A DNA stretch of 64,000 nt from Pseudomonas frederiksbergensis (GTDB taxonomy: Bacteria; Pseudomonadota; Gammaproteobacteria; Pseudomonadales; Pseudomonadaceae). The stretch covers positions 2,097,501 through 2,161,500 of the forward strand of contig NZ_CP018319.1 in the NCBI RefSeq assembly GCF_001952935.1, given 5' to 3'. A program made the position numbers and the translations under genes. Numbering within the stretch: the first letter of the stretch is position 1; the number at the start of each line of letters is the position of its first letter. Below the pieces are notes generated by a model that did no database searches, was not told where the DNA came from, and saw nothing but the letters and a program-made list of their open reading frames with translations. Shown one piece after another: positions 47,470 through 56,826 of the stretch.

Positions 47470-48299
47470 GCAGCTATGAAATTCCCGCCGCGACGGTGAA
47501 ACCGGGCTCGACGGTAATCCCGCTGCGTCGCAGTTTGAACACGCGCTGGATCAGCCTGCTGACGCTGGTCGCTCTCGTTGCCATTTGGTGGGCCGTCACC
47601 GCCACTGGAATGATCGAACCGCTGTTCCTGCCGCCACCCTCTGCCGTGCTGCAAAAAGGCTGGCTGCTGGTGACCACCGGCTACATGGATTCAACGTTGT
47701 GGCAGCACCTTGGCGCGAGCCTCAGCCGAATCGGTCTGGGCCTGGGCTTCGCAGTGCTGACCGCCGTACCCGTTGGAATCGCCATCGGCCACCACCGCAT
47801 TGCTCGCGGCATTCTCGATCCGTTGATCGAGTTCTACCGCCCTATTCCACCGTTGGCTTATCTGCCGCTGATCGTGATCTGGTGCGGCATCGGTGAGCTG
47901 TCGAAAGTCTTGCTGATCTACCTCGCGATCTTCGCCCCGATCGCCATCGCTACGGCGACCGGCGTGCGCACCGTCGACCCGGCAAAATTGCGCGCTGCGC
48001 AATCATTGGGCGCGACCCGGGCGCAGTTGATTCGCCATGTGATTCTGCCGAGTGCGCTGCCGGATATTTTGACCGGTGTGCGCATTGGCCTGGGTGTGGG
48101 TTGGTCGACGCTGGTCGCCGCCGAATTGATCGCCGCCACCAGTGGTTTGGGGTTCATGGTGCAGTCGGCCGCGCAGTTCCTGGTCACCGATGTGGTGGTG
48201 CTGGGGATTCTGGTGATTGCGCTGATCGCCTTCGCCATGGAAATGGGCTTGCGCGCCCTGCAACGCAAACTGGTGCCGTGGCATGGCCAGGCTCACTGA
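47466..48299 (+). CDS. tauC: Taurine ABC transporter, permease
   Basis: 277-residue inner membrane permease with about six membrane helices; the first is [20 protein letters not shown]. The ATPase-contact EAA-like loop reads [20 protein letters not shown]. Other permease blocks are [16 protein letters not shown] and [20 protein letters not shown]. Overlaps tauB by 4 bp. A repeat element separates it from tauD. Confidence 0.94.
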   Translation: MSSYEIPAATVKPGSTVIPLRRSLNTRWISLLTLVALVAIWWAVTATGMIEPLFLPPPSAVLQKGWLLVTTGYMDSTLWQHLGASLSRIGLGLGFAVLTAVPVGIAIGHHRIARGILDPLIEFYRPIPPLAYLPLIVIWCGIGELSKVLLIYLAIFAPIAIATATGVRTVDPAKLRAAQSLGATRAQLIRHVILPSALPDILTGVRIGLGVGWSTLVAAELIAATSGLGFMVQSAAQFLVTDVVVLGILVIALIAFAMEMGLRALQRKLVPWHGQAH

Positions 48300-48320
48300 A
48301 AAATCATCATGTGAATAACC

Positions 48321-48410
48321 CTGTGGGAGTGAGCCTGCTCGCGATGGCGGTGTATCGGCCACAGGCATGTCGCCTGACACTGCGCTATCGCGAGCAGGCT
48401 CACTCCTACA
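48321..48410. repeat. REP variant inserted between tauC and tauD
   Basis: Arms CTGTGGGAGTGAGCCTGCTC and GAGCAGGCTCACTCCTACA in opposite orientation. Related to family A but with GTGAGCC for GCGGGCTT. Lies inside the tau operon. Confidence 0.9.
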
Positions 48411-48443
48411 AAAGCCCGGCACCCCGGATTGAAGAGAAAGTCC

Positions 48444-49286
48444 ATGAGTAACCTGACCATCATCCCCCTCAGCTCGGCCCTCGGCGCGCAAATCAGCGGC
48501 GTCGACATCAGCCAACCGCTGAACCTCGAACAGCGCGACGCCATCGAGCAGGCACTGCTCGAACATCAAGTGTTGTTCTTCCGCGATCAGCCGATCACAC
48601 CGCAGCAACAGGCGCGTTTCGCCGCCAATTTCGGCGACTTGCACATTCATCCGATCTACCCGAATGTGCCGGAACAACCCGAAGTGCTAATCCTCGATAC
48701 CGCCGTCACTGACGTGCGTGACAACGCGATCTGGCACACCGACGTGACCTTCCTGCCGACGCCGGCCCTGGGCGCGGTGCTCAGCGCCAAGTTGCTGCCG
48801 GAGTTTGGTGGCGACACGCTGTGGGCCAGCGGCATCGCGGCGTATGAAGCGCTTTCGGCGCCGATGAAAACCTTGCTCGAAGGGCTGACCGCGACCCACG
48901 ACTTCACTCGTTCGTTCCCGCTGGAGCGCTATGGCAACACACCCGAAGCCTTGGCCCAGTGGGAAGAAGCGCGCAGGAAAAACCCGCCGCTGTCCCACCC
49001 GGTGATCCGCACTCATCCGGTGAGCGGACGCCGGTCGTTGTTCGTCAATGAAGGCTTCACGTCGAAGATCAATGAGCTGTCGGAAACCGAAAGCGAGGTG
49101 ATTCTGAAGTTTCTGTTTGCCCACGCTACGCGGCCGGAATTTACCATTCGCTGGCGTTGGCAGAAGGATGACGTGGCGTTTTGGGATAACCGCGTGACAC
49201 AGCACTACGCCGTGGATGACTACCGGCCGGCGCGGCGGGTGATGCAGCGGGCGACGGTGTTGGGGGATGTGCCGTTTTTCCGGTAA
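48444..49286 (+). CDS. tauD: Taurine dioxygenase
   Basis: 280-residue Fe(II)/2-oxoglutarate dioxygenase that breaks taurine into sulfite and aminoacetaldehyde. Metal ligands: HxD in [12 protein letters not shown] (about residues 95-98) and the distal His in [15 protein letters not shown], whose arginines bind 2-oxoglutarate. The N-terminus [15 protein letters not shown] is characteristic. ATG 48444 follows AGAGAAAG; the in-frame ATG at 48429 is less likely. Last gene of tauABCD, 144 bp after tauC because of the repeat insertion. Confidence 0.95.
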   Translation: MSNLTIIPLSSALGAQISGVDISQPLNLEQRDAIEQALLEHQVLFFRDQPITPQQQARFAANFGDLHIHPIYPNVPEQPEVLILDTAVTDVRDNAIWHTDVTFLPTPALGAVLSAKLLPEFGGDTLWASGIAAYEALSAPMKTLLEGLTATHDFTRSFPLERYGNTPEALAQWEEARRKNPPLSHPVIRTHPVSGRRSLFVNEGFTSKINELSETESEVILKFLFAHATRPEFTIRWRWQKDDVAFWDNRVTQHYAVDDYRPARRVMQRATVLGDVPFFR

Positions 49287-49297
49287 TCCGATCACCC

Positions 49298-49408
49298 GAT
49301 CGTTCCCACGCTCCGCGTGGGAATGCAGCCCGGGACGCTCCGCGTCCCATCAAGAGCCGAACGCGGAGCGTCCGTTGAGGCATTCCCACGCAGAGCGTGG
49401 GAATGATC
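49298..49408. repeat. Repeat family B, full element
   Basis: Between convergent tauD and the aldo/keto reductase gene; inner arms GGGACGCTCCGCGTCCC and an imperfect GCGGAGCGTCC. Confidence 0.95.
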
Positions 49409-49417
49409 AGTTAGAGG

Positions 49418-50455
49418 TTATTCAGCCGTTGAAGGCTTCTCCCAAAGATTGACCCCGCCCTCTTGGGCAAACCGGTCAATCTCCGCCAATTCCTCCGAAC
49501 TAAAGCTCAGATTCTTCAACGCCCCGACGTTCTCGATAATCTGCTCCGGCCGACTCGCACCGATCAACGCCGACGTCACACGCGGATCGCGTAAGGTCCA
49601 CGCCAATGCCAGCTGCGCCAGGCTCTGACCGCGACGCTGGGCGATCTCATTCAGCGCACGCACATGGGCGATGTTGGCTTCGGACAGGTGCGCCGCCTGC
49701 AACGAACCACCTCCCGGACGATTGACCCGCGCGTCGGCCGGCACACCGTTGAGGTACTTGTCGGTCAATAACCCCTGAGCCAACGGCGTAAACGCAATCA
49801 CGCCCGCACCGAGTTCGTCCGTCGTATCCAGCAGGTCTTTTTCCACCCAACGGTTGAGCAGGTTGTAAGCCGGCTGATGAATCAGCAACGGGACTTTCCA
49901 CTCTTTCAGCAGCGCGGCCATTTCCCGGGTTTTAACCCCCGAGTACGAAGAGATACCGATGTACAACGCCTTGCCCTGTTGCACCGCGGTGGCCAGTGCG
50001 CTGGCGGTTTCTTCCAGCGGCGTGTCCGGGTCGAAGCGGTGTGAATAGAAGATGTCCACGTAGTCCAGGCCCAGGCGCTGCAGGCTCTGATCAAGGCTGG
50101 CCAGCACGTATTTGCGCGAACCGCCGCCCTGGCCATAAGGGCCGGGCCACATGTCCCAACCGGCCTTGCTGGAGATGATCAGCTCGTCGCGATACTGCTT
50201 GAAATCTTCACGCAGCAAACGACCGAAATTGATCTCGGCGCTGCCATACGGCGGGCCGTAGTTGTTGGCCAGGTCGAAATGGTTGATGCCAAGATCAAAC
50301 GCGGTACGCAGCAACGATCGCTGGGTGTCGATCGGCGTGCTGTCGCCGAAGTTGTGCCACAGGCCCAGAGACAGTGCCGGCAGCACCAGCCCACTGCGCC
50401 CCACGCGGCGGTAAGGGATGGAGTCGTAGCGGTTTTCGGCAGCGGTGTAGGTCAT
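49418..50455 (-). CDS. Aldo/keto reductase, YghZ-like (glyceraldehyde 3-phosphate reductase)
   Basis: 345-residue NADPH-dependent aldo/keto reductase of the AKR14 type. Catalytic tetrad: Asp and Tyr in FDLANNYGPPYGSAE, Lys in LIISSKAGWDMWPGPYG, His in DIFYSHRFDPDTP. The cofactor end is ALIGASRPEQIIENV. E. coli YghZ reduces L-glyceraldehyde 3-phosphate and methylglyoxal, so detoxification is likely. Start ATG 50455 with AGAGAGGA upstream. It stands alone with repeats on both sides. Confidence 0.9.
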   Translation of the reverse strand: MTYTAAENRYDSIPYRRVGRSGLVLPALSLGLWHNFGDSTPIDTQRSLLRTAFDLGINHFDLANNYGPPYGSAEINFGRLLREDFKQYRDELIISSKAGWDMWPGPYGQGGGSRKYVLASLDQSLQRLGLDYVDIFYSHRFDPDTPLEETASALATAVQQGKALYIGISSYSGVKTREMAALLKEWKVPLLIHQPAYNLLNRWVEKDLLDTTDELGAGVIAFTPLAQGLLTDKYLNGVPADARVNRPGGGSLQAAHLSEANIAHVRALNEIAQRRGQSLAQLALAWTLRDPRVTSALIGASRPEQIIENVGALKNLSFSSEELAEIDRFAQEGGVNLWEKPSTAE

Positions 50456-50572
50456 CGAATCCTCTCTTTTCTGTCTTGAAGTTGGTATCGACTGCTTCGC
50501 AAGTTGCCCAGCATACGCCCAGACAAACGCCGATAAACCTCGGACTCGAGAAAATGCTGAAACGTTTCATAT

Positions 50573-50684
50573 GATCGTTCCCACGCTCTGCGTGGGAATG
50601 CAGCCCGGGACGCTCCGCGTCCCAATCCAAAGCCGAACGCGGAGCGTCCGTTGAGGCATTCCCACGCGGAGCGTGGGAACGATC
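50573..50684. repeat. Repeat family B, full element
   Basis: GATCGTTCCCACGCTCTGCG... to ...GTGGGAACGATC with both inner hairpins. Confidence 0.95.
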
Positions 50685-50858
50685 TGTGGAACTGCGGCTA
50701 CCGTGCCCCCGCAAACACTTCCCCCAACCGGCATCGGCGGTGGTGGCATATCGATCAGGATTTCCTGCACTGCGCGTCAACGGCGGGCTGGTTTAACTAT
50801 GCTCACTTGATACCGCAGTGCCCAGATCGCGAAGGCGGCCGCAAAAGCAACACACATT

Positions 50859-50960
50859 GATCGTTCCCACGCTCTGCGTGGGAATGCCTCAAGGGACGCT
50901 CCGCGTCCAGTGACGCAGAGCGTCACGGGCTGCATTCCCACGCAGAGCATGGGAACGATC
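50859..50960. repeat. Repeat family B, full element
   Basis: Second copy within 400 bp, ending 19 bp before the ATG of the small membrane protein, so it lies in or next to that gene's 5' region. Confidence 0.95.
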
Positions 50961-50979
50961 ATTTACTCAGGAGCACACC

Positions 50980-51240
50980 ATGCACACCACGATCATCATC
51001 ACTTTCGGCCTGATCCTGCTGGCGCTGATGCTGTTCATCGGCGACAAAATCGGCTTCAGCCAACAGACGCTGACCTATAGCTTCGTGGTCCTGTGGCTGG
51101 CGTTGACGTTGATCAATGGTGCCGTTGGCATGGTCACCGCCGGCCAGTCTCTGAGTACGGAACTGATGATCGGCACGGTGGTGTTCAGTGTGCCGGTGGC
51201 GGCGCTGGTGCTGTTCATGGTGTTGAGCGCCGAGACCTGA
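50980..51240 (+). CDS. Small hydrophobic membrane protein
   Basis: 86-residue protein with about three membrane segments: IIITFGLILLALMLFIG (6-22), YSFVVLWLALTLINGAVG (33-50) and IGTVVFSVPVAALVLFMVL (64-82). ATG 50980 is preceded by CAGGAGCACACC, a strong ribosome site. No family recognised. It is convergent with betT, from which it is separated by an 8-bp hairpin (GCGCCGAG / CTCGGCGC, 51227-51254). Confidence 0.7.
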   Translation: MHTTIIITFGLILLALMLFIGDKIGFSQQTLTYSFVVLWLALTLINGAVGMVTAGQSLSTELMIGTVVFSVPVAALVLFMVLSAET

Positions 51241-51267
51241 AAAAGGCTCGGCGCCACCGGTTCTCGA

Positions 51268-53262
51268 TCAACGCACCAGATGCAAGAATTGCAGATGTCG
51301 TTCGTACTGATCGAGGATGTCGTTGATGATCTGCTCCTTGGTGTAACCCACCAGATCGTAATCCTGACTGCCCTCGCTCAAATGCACTTCGGCCCGGTAG
51401 TAACGACGGTTGTTGAGTTCCTTGGAGCCCATGCCGCCACGGGCGAAGGACGGCGTGAAGTAGCCGCGCATCTGCACCTGATAAATGAACGGACGCTCCT
51501 CGCCGTGACCGATTTCCAGGCTGACGTTGTCGTTGGTCGGGTCCGGTTGTGTGACCACCTTCAAACCCTTTTCGACGAACACTGCCGAGACTTCTTCAAT
51601 CGCCGGGCGCACCGCCGTATCGAGGAAGCGATAGACCTCATCCCGTGACGGGAAATGCACCGCCTGACTCAGGCGTTGACGCCAGCCGCCTCGCCGCGAT
51701 CCGGACACCGGCGCCAGCGAATGCAGTTGCGCGATCTGCTTCTGCGACTCCAGGTAGAACGCCTTGTGCAGCCCCCACATCATCAGCAGCAAGATCATCG
51801 AGAACGGCAATGAAGTCAGCACCACCGCTGACTTCAGCGCATCGATGCTGCCGGAGAACAGCAGCGCACTGGTCACCAACGCGGTCATTGCGCCCCAGAA
51901 CACCCGCAGCCATTTCGGCCCGTCTTCGTCGGGATTGCCGCCCTTGGCGGACAGTGTCGACAGCACGACGGTGCCGGAATCGGCAGACGTCACGAAGAAC
52001 ACGAAGCTGATGAACACCGTGACCGCGATGACGGTTTTGCTCCACGGGTAGGTTTCCAGCAGCAGGTAGAGGGTCATCGACGGGTTATCGATGGCCGACA
52101 TGCCGAGGGCGCTCATGCCGTGATTGAGGACTTGATCGATGGCGCTGTTGCCAAAGATCGACATCCACGCCAGGGTGAAGCCGAGCGGAATCAACAGCAC
52201 GCCGAAGACGAATTCACGGATGGTCCGGCCACGGGAAATCCGTGCGATGAACAGGCCCACGAACGGCGACCAGGCGATCCACCAAGCCCAGTAGAACACC
52301 GTCCAACCGCCCAGCCAGTCACTGGGTTTGTCGTAGGCGTAGAGGTCGAAACTCTTCATCGGCAAGGCGCCGAGGTAGTCGCCGATGTTCTGGATCAACG
52401 TATTGAGCAAGTGCTGGGTAGGGCCGGCGAACAACACGAACAGCAGCAGCGCGCAGGCCAGCAGCATGTTGATGTCGGACATCACGCGCACGCCTTTATC
52501 GACGCCAGACACCGCGACGATGATCGCCGCGCCCATCATCAGCGTGATCAGGCCGACCTGAATCCACTGGGTGTGAGCGATGCCGAACAGGTAGTCCAGA
52601 CCTGAGTTGAGGTGCAACACGCCAAAGCCCATGTCGGCACCAAGGCCGAACACCGTGGCGATGATGCCGAAGCCATCCACCGCGTAACCGATCGGGCCGT
52701 TGATGCGCTTGCCGATCAGCGGATAGAGCGCCGAACGCAGGGCCAGCGGCAGGTTATGACGATAAGCAAAGTAGGCCAGCGCCATGCCGACGAAGGCGAA
52801 CACGCCCCAGCCGTGCAGGCCCCAGTGCAGGAACAGAATCTGCATCGCCTGACGCGCTGCATCCGCCGTGCCCGCTTCGCCTTGCGGGGGTTGCGCCAAG
52901 TGGGTCAGCGGTTCGGACACGCAAAAGAAGAACAGCGTGATGCTGATCCCGGCGGCGAACAGCATGCCGGCCCAGGACAGGTAACTGAATTCGGGTTCGT
53001 CGTGGTCGGCACCGAGCTTGATCTTGCCGTAGCCGGACAAGGCGGTGACCACCACGAAGACCAGATACAGGGTCATCGCGAGCATGTAGTACCAGCCGAC
53101 CGTGTTGGCCGCCCAGTTTTGCGCTTCCAGAAGCCAGGCACCGGCCTGTTCGGGTATCGCCATGACCACCACGGCGAACAACAAGATAAAGGTCGCCGCG
53201 AAATAAAAAACCGGCGGATTCATGCGGACCTGGCCGCTGGCGGGGGTGGGCGATGCACTCAT
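51268..53262 (-). CDS. betT: High-affinity choline transporter BetT (BCCT family)
   Basis: 664-residue sodium- or proton-coupled choline carrier with 12 membrane segments, starting NPPVFYFAATFILLFAVVVM. BCCT signatures: GADMGFGVLHLNSGLDYL, and the aromatic substrate box in FYWAWWIAWSPFVGLFIARI followed by SRGRTIREFV. A long C-terminal cytoplasmic domain from about residue 510 (FPSRDEVYRFLDTAVRPAI, YTKEQIINDILDQYERH) is the osmosensing type of BetT. No betIBA genes are in the window, but a BetI-like palindrome lies upstream. Confidence 0.93.
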   Translation of the reverse strand: MSASPTPASGQVRMNPPVFYFAATFILLFAVVVMAIPEQAGAWLLEAQNWAANTVGWYYMLAMTLYLVFVVVTALSGYGKIKLGADHDEPEFSYLSWAGMLFAAGISITLFFFCVSEPLTHLAQPPQGEAGTADAARQAMQILFLHWGLHGWGVFAFVGMALAYFAYRHNLPLALRSALYPLIGKRINGPIGYAVDGFGIIATVFGLGADMGFGVLHLNSGLDYLFGIAHTQWIQVGLITLMMGAAIIVAVSGVDKGVRVMSDINMLLACALLLFVLFAGPTQHLLNTLIQNIGDYLGALPMKSFDLYAYDKPSDWLGGWTVFYWAWWIAWSPFVGLFIARISRGRTIREFVFGVLLIPLGFTLAWMSIFGNSAIDQVLNHGMSALGMSAIDNPSMTLYLLLETYPWSKTVIAVTVFISFVFFVTSADSGTVVLSTLSAKGGNPDEDGPKWLRVFWGAMTALVTSALLFSGSIDALKSAVVLTSLPFSMILLLMMWGLHKAFYLESQKQIAQLHSLAPVSGSRRGGWRQRLSQAVHFPSRDEVYRFLDTAVRPAIEEVSAVFVEKGLKVVTQPDPTNDNVSLEIGHGEERPFIYQVQMRGYFTPSFARGGMGSKELNNRRYYRAEVHLSEGSQDYDLVGYTKEQIINDILDQYERHLQFLHLVR

Positions 53263-53354
53263 GAAAGGTGCACCTCAAGGGGGTGAAACAGGGCAATCAA
53301 TAACGGACTCGGCAAAGGCAAGCCTCCTGTTGTGAGCGGGCAGCAAACCGGCGG

Positions 53355-53382
53355 TTTAACTTGAATGAGCGTTCAAGTTAAA
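53355..53382 (-). promoter_or_regulatory. BetI-like operator upstream of betT
   Basis: Perfect palindrome TTTAACTTGAA-tgagcg-TTCAAGTTAAA, 11-bp arms, about 95-120 bp upstream of the betT ATG. The TTGAA-N6-TTCAA core resembles BetI operators known near bet genes (TTGAACGTTCAA type). The match is from memory. Confidence 0.55.
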
Positions 53383-53470
53383 CATGAATAGGGTGCTAAG
53401 GACTAATCGCAAGGCTCGGCGGCACTTTTCGTACGCTAGCTCAAGGAAGGGTATGACGTGGGATGAATAT

Positions 53471-53605
53471 GATCGTTCCCACGCTCTGCGTGGGAATGCA
53501 GCCCGTGACGCTCTGCGTCACATCGGTGCCAGACATTGCATCGGCGGCGGCCCTGGAACGCGGAGCGTCCCTTGAGGATTCCCCACGCAGAGCGTGGGAA
53601 CGATC
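53471..53605. repeat. Repeat family B with enlarged centre
   Basis: Outer arms intact, inner left hairpin GTGACGCTCTGCGTCAC intact, but the centre holds about 30 extra bases (TGCCAGACATTGCATCGGCG region) and the right inner arm is single (GCGGAGCGTCC). Confidence 0.9.
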
Positions 53606-53620
53606 AGTCAGCTGACGGGC

Positions 53621-54547
53621 TTACTTCTGCGTCCCGTCATCATGTTGCAGATTCGCCTGAGTCAGGTTGCTCCCCGCCGGCACGCTGCGGGTCAGCCAGA
53701 CATTGCCGCCAATGGTCGAGCCCTTGCCGATGGTGATCCGCCCCAGAATCGTCGCACCGGCATAGATCACCACGTCATCCTCGACGATCGGATGTCGCGG
53801 CTGCCCTTTCTGCAACTGACCGTCTTCATCCGCCGGGAAACGCTTGGCGCCCAACGTCACGGCCTGATAAATCCGCACACGCTCGCCGATGATGGCGGTC
53901 TCGCCGATCACCACACCCGTCCCGTGATCGATGAAGAAGCTGCGACCAATCTGCGCGCCAGGGTGAATGTCGATGCCGGTGGCCGAGTGCGCGATTTCCG
54001 CGCTGATCCGTGCCAGCAGCGGCAACCCGGCGCGGTACAAATGGTGGGCCAGGCGATGGTGAATCACCGCCAGAATCCCCGGATAGCACAGCAACACTTC
54101 ATCGACGCTGCGAGCCGCCGGATCGCCGTGATAAGCCGCCAGCACGTCGGTGTCGAGCAGACTGCGCAGCCCTGGCAATGCGAGGGCGAAGTCCTGAATG
54201 ATCTGGATGGTCTTGGCCTCGACTTCGGTGTCGGCCTGGGCACTGTGGCGAGCGGCGTAGCGCAGTTCGAGTCGCGCCTGAGCCAGCAACGCGTTCAACG
54301 CCACGTCCAGCGTATGGCCGACGTAGAAGTCTTCACTTTCCTCGCGCAAATCCACCGGTCCCAGGCGCATCGGGAACAACGCGCCGCAGAGGGCTTCGAG
54401 AATCTCTGCCATGGCCGCTCGGGAAGGCAACTCGCGACCGCCCTGTTCGGTGCTGGCGCGGCCATTTTGTAGGCGCCACTGGTCACGCGCCGTGCGCAGT
54501 TGGCTGACGATGGTCTGCAGTTGCCAATGACTGGAACGCTCGCTCAC
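53621..54547 (-). CDS. epsC: Serine O-acetyltransferase EpsC
   Basis: 308-residue acetyltransferase making O-acetylserine for cysteine synthesis. The N-terminal helical domain is followed by left-handed beta-helix hexapeptides from about residue 185 (GIDIHPGAQIGRSFFIDHG, GVVIGETAIIGERVRIYQ, HPIVEDDVVIYAGATILG, IGKGSTIGGNVWLT). The catalytic His is in FIDHGTGVVIG. It is the longer EpsC/plant-like form rather than the short CysE of the Isc operon. It adjoins the D-cysteine desulfhydrase and cystine uptake genes, which fits a cysteine-metabolism cluster. Confidence 0.92.
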   Translation of the reverse strand: MSERSSHWQLQTIVSQLRTARDQWRLQNGRASTEQGGRELPSRAAMAEILEALCGALFPMRLGPVDLREESEDFYVGHTLDVALNALLAQARLELRYAARHSAQADTEVEAKTIQIIQDFALALPGLRSLLDTDVLAAYHGDPAARSVDEVLLCYPGILAVIHHRLAHHLYRAGLPLLARISAEIAHSATGIDIHPGAQIGRSFFIDHGTGVVIGETAIIGERVRIYQAVTLGAKRFPADEDGQLQKGQPRHPIVEDDVVIYAGATILGRITIGKGSTIGGNVWLTRSVPAGSNLTQANLQHDDGTQK

Positions 54548-54740
54548 GGTAAAAACTCCTCACGGGCGGCCGGACTGTCTGGCCGCGTTAACCGCGATTA
54601 CTTTACGGCATGGCCTGGAAGCCGAATTAAGAACCGATTGTGCTGTGCTCAGCACTTTTTGGCATAAGGCCGATTGGCAGTTGCCCCGCTAAATAGGCGT
54701 GCCTATAGTCCTGTCATCTCCCTCCCCCAGTACGGACCCC

Positions 54741-55733
54741 ATGATCAAACAACAGCTTGCCCGCTTTAACCGTCTCGAATTGCTCGGTCATCCTACCGCC
54801 CTGGAAAAACTCGAACGCCTGTCGGCCTGGCTGGGCCGCGATGTATACGTCAAGCGTGATGACCTGACGCCGCTGGCGATGGGCGGCAACAAGCTGCGCA
54901 AACTCGAATACCTGGCGGCCGATGCACTGGCACAAGGCGCCGACACCTTGATCACCGCTGGCGCGCTTCAGTCCAACCACGTGCGCCAAACCGCCGCCAT
55001 TGCGGCCAAGCTTGGCCTGGGCTGCGTAGCCCTGCTGGAAAACCCCTTGGGTACCGACGACGCCAACTATGTCGGCAACGGCAATCGACTGTTGCTGGAC
55101 CTGTTCGACGCCAAGGTCGAGCTGGTGGAAAACCTCGACAACGCCGACGAACAATTGCAGGCCTTGGCTGATCGCCTGCGCAACAACGGCAAGAAACCGT
55201 ATCTGGTGCCGATTGGTGGCTCCAACGCATTGGGCGCTTTGGGTTATGTGCGTGCCGGGCTGGAATTGGCCGAGCAGATCAAGGACACCGGACTGACATT
55301 CGCGGCCGTGGTGCTGGCTTCGGGCAGCGCCGGGACCCATAGCGGTCTGGCGTTGGCGCTGAATGAAGCACTGCCGGACTTGCCAGTGATTGGTGTCACG
55401 GTTTCTCGCAGCGACGAAGACCAGCGCCCGAAAGTCCAGGGTCTCGCCGAACGCACTGCCGAGCTGCTGGGCGTGAGGCTGCCGGCGAGTTTCAAGGTCG
55501 AGTTATGGGACGAGTATTTCGGCCCGCGCTACGGCGAACCGAATGCCGGAACGTTGGCCGCCGTGAAGCTGGTGGCGGGTCAGGAAGGTTTGCTGCTGGA
55601 CCCGGTTTACACCGGCAAGGCCATGGCGGGTTTGCTCGATGGCATCGGGCGCCAGCGCTTCAATGATGGCCCGATCATCTTCCTGCATACCGGCGGGGCG
55701 CCGGCATTGTTCGCCTACAAAGACTTTTTGTAG
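54741..55733 (+). CDS. dcyD: D-cysteine desulfhydrase
   Basis: 330-residue PLP enzyme of fold type II breaking D-cysteine into pyruvate, ammonia and sulfide. PLP lysine in [14 protein letters not shown] (about residue 53); [20 protein letters not shown] and [17 protein letters not shown] are phosphate- and substrate-binding loops. ACC deaminases are close relatives, but the next genes (cystine/cysteine ABC importer) favour DcyD, as in E. coli yedO-tcyLN. ATG 54741 was chosen, since the in-frame upstream part reads through the promoter. Confidence 0.9.
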   Translation: MIKQQLARFNRLELLGHPTALEKLERLSAWLGRDVYVKRDDLTPLAMGGNKLRKLEYLAADALAQGADTLITAGALQSNHVRQTAAIAAKLGLGCVALLENPLGTDDANYVGNGNRLLLDLFDAKVELVENLDNADEQLQALADRLRNNGKKPYLVPIGGSNALGALGYVRAGLELAEQIKDTGLTFAAVVLASGSAGTHSGLALALNEALPDLPVIGVTVSRSDEDQRPKVQGLAERTAELLGVRLPASFKVELWDEYFGPRYGEPNAGTLAAVKLVAGQEGLLLDPVYTGKAMAGLLDGIGRQRFNDGPIIFLHTGGAPALFAYKDFL

Positions 55734-55735
55734 GC

Positions 55736-55836
55736 GATCGTTCCCACGCTCTGCGTGGGAATGCCTCTAGGGACGCTCCGCGTCCATTGACGCGGAGCGT
55801 CACGGGCTGCATTCCCACGCAAAGCGTGGGAACGAT
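55736..55836. repeat. Repeat family B, full element
   Basis: Directly after the dcyD stop, between dcyD and the tcyJLN promoter region; its last arm is slightly diverged (AACGATTA). Confidence 0.95.
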
Positions 55837-55877
55837 TACTTAGCTAAAAAAAGAATAACAAACTTGATATTCATTAT

Positions 55878-55906
55878 TTTCCAATCTAAAGACGCCAGCA
55901 TATAGT
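55878..55906 (+). promoter_or_regulatory. Possible promoter of tcyJLN
   Basis: TTTCCA, 17-bp spacer, TATAGT, about 125 bp upstream of the tcyJ ATG in an AT-rich stretch. Confidence 0.35.
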
Positions 55907-56031
55907 CACGCCGCAGGCGAATTTGCAGCGAGACGCATACGCTGCTTTAGGGCAGGATATCGCAGTCGTCCAAATCCCGATTTTGCCAACATTCCTAAAA
56001 GCGTCTTCATAAGAAAACACAGGGGCTTGTC

Positions 56032-56826
56032 ATGAATTTTTCCGCACTACGTCGAAACCTGCTGGTTGGTTCGCTGGGCCTGGCGCTGAGCGCCGGTCTG
56101 CTGGGGCAAGCGGTTGCCGGTGAGCAACTGCAAAAAATCAAAGACGCCGGCGTGATCAACGTGGGTCTGGAAGGCACTTACCCACCGTTCAGTTTCGTCG
56201 ACGCCGACGGCAAACTGGCCGGCTTCGAAGTCGAGTTTTCCGAAGCCCTGGCCAAAGAGCTGGGCGTGAAAGTCAAATTGCAGCCGACCAAATGGGAAGG
56301 CATCCTCGCTGCGTTGGAATCCAAGCGTCTGGACGCGGTGATCAACCAGGTGACCATCACCGAAGAGCGCAAGAAGAAGTACGACTTCTCCACGCCGTAC
56401 ACCGTTTCCGGGATTCAGGCGCTGACCCTGACCAAAAACAAAGACACCATCAAGACCGCCGCCGATCTGGCCGGCAAGAAAGTCGGCGTAGGCCTGGGCA
56501 CCAACTACGAGCAATGGGTGAAAGAGAATGTGCCCAAGGCTGACATCCGCACCTACGAAGATGATCCGACCAAGTTCCAGGACCTGCGCGTTGGCCGCAT
56601 CGACGCCATTCTGATCGACCGCCTCGCCGCGCTGGAATACGCCAGGAAGGCCAAGGACACTTCCGCCGCCGGCGAAGCGTTCTCCCGCCAGGAAGCCGGT
56701 ATTGCCCTGCGCAAAGGCGAGCCTGAGTTGCTTGCTGCAGTGAACAAAGCCATCGACAAGCTGCGTGCCGACGGTACGCTGAAAAAGCTGTCGGAAAAAT
56801 ACTTCAGCGCTGACGTCACTCAATAA
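56032..56826 (+). CDS. tcyJ: Cystine ABC transporter, substrate-binding protein
   Basis: 264-residue periplasmic binding protein (FliY/TcyJ type). Signal peptide up to LLGQAVAGEQL. Binding-protein family 3 signature: GLEGTYPPFSFVDADGKLAGFEVEF; further LESKRLDAVINQVTITEERK, VGVGLGTNYEQW and the end LKKLSEKYFSADVTQ. First gene of a three-gene operon; its TAA overlaps the permease ATG by one base (TAATG). Confidence 0.93.
   Translation: MNFSALRRNLLVGSLGLALSAGLLGQAVAGEQLQKIKDAGVINVGLEGTYPPFSFVDADGKLAGFEVEFSEALAKELGVKVKLQPTKWEGILAALESKRLDAVINQVTITEERKKKYDFSTPYTVSGIQALTLTKNKDTIKTAADLAGKKVGVGLGTNYEQWVKENVPKADIRTYEDDPTKFQDLRVGRIDAILIDRLAALEYARKAKDTSAAGEAFSRQEAGIALRKGEPELLAAVNKAIDKLRADGTLKKLSEKYFSADVTQ

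Larger units (their letters stand above)
50456..50979. other. Gene-poor stretch carrying two family B repeats
   Basis: 524 bp between the reductase and the small membrane gene. It contains family B elements at 50573-50684 and 50859-50960. The unique 174 bp between them shows no convincing reading frame, promoter or hairpin to me. Confidence 0.6.
53263..53620. other. Intergenic region between betT and epsC
   Basis: 358 bp holding the BetI-like palindrome (53355) and a family B repeat (53471-53605). No gene seen; a short frame starting at 53384 reads into the repeat and is not supported. Confidence 0.6.

Noticed and set aside
49141..49389. Short frames containing peptides such as RSHALRGNAARDA or SHAERGNDQ
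   Set aside because: These are translations of the family B palindromic repeat and recur at each copy; they are not proteins.
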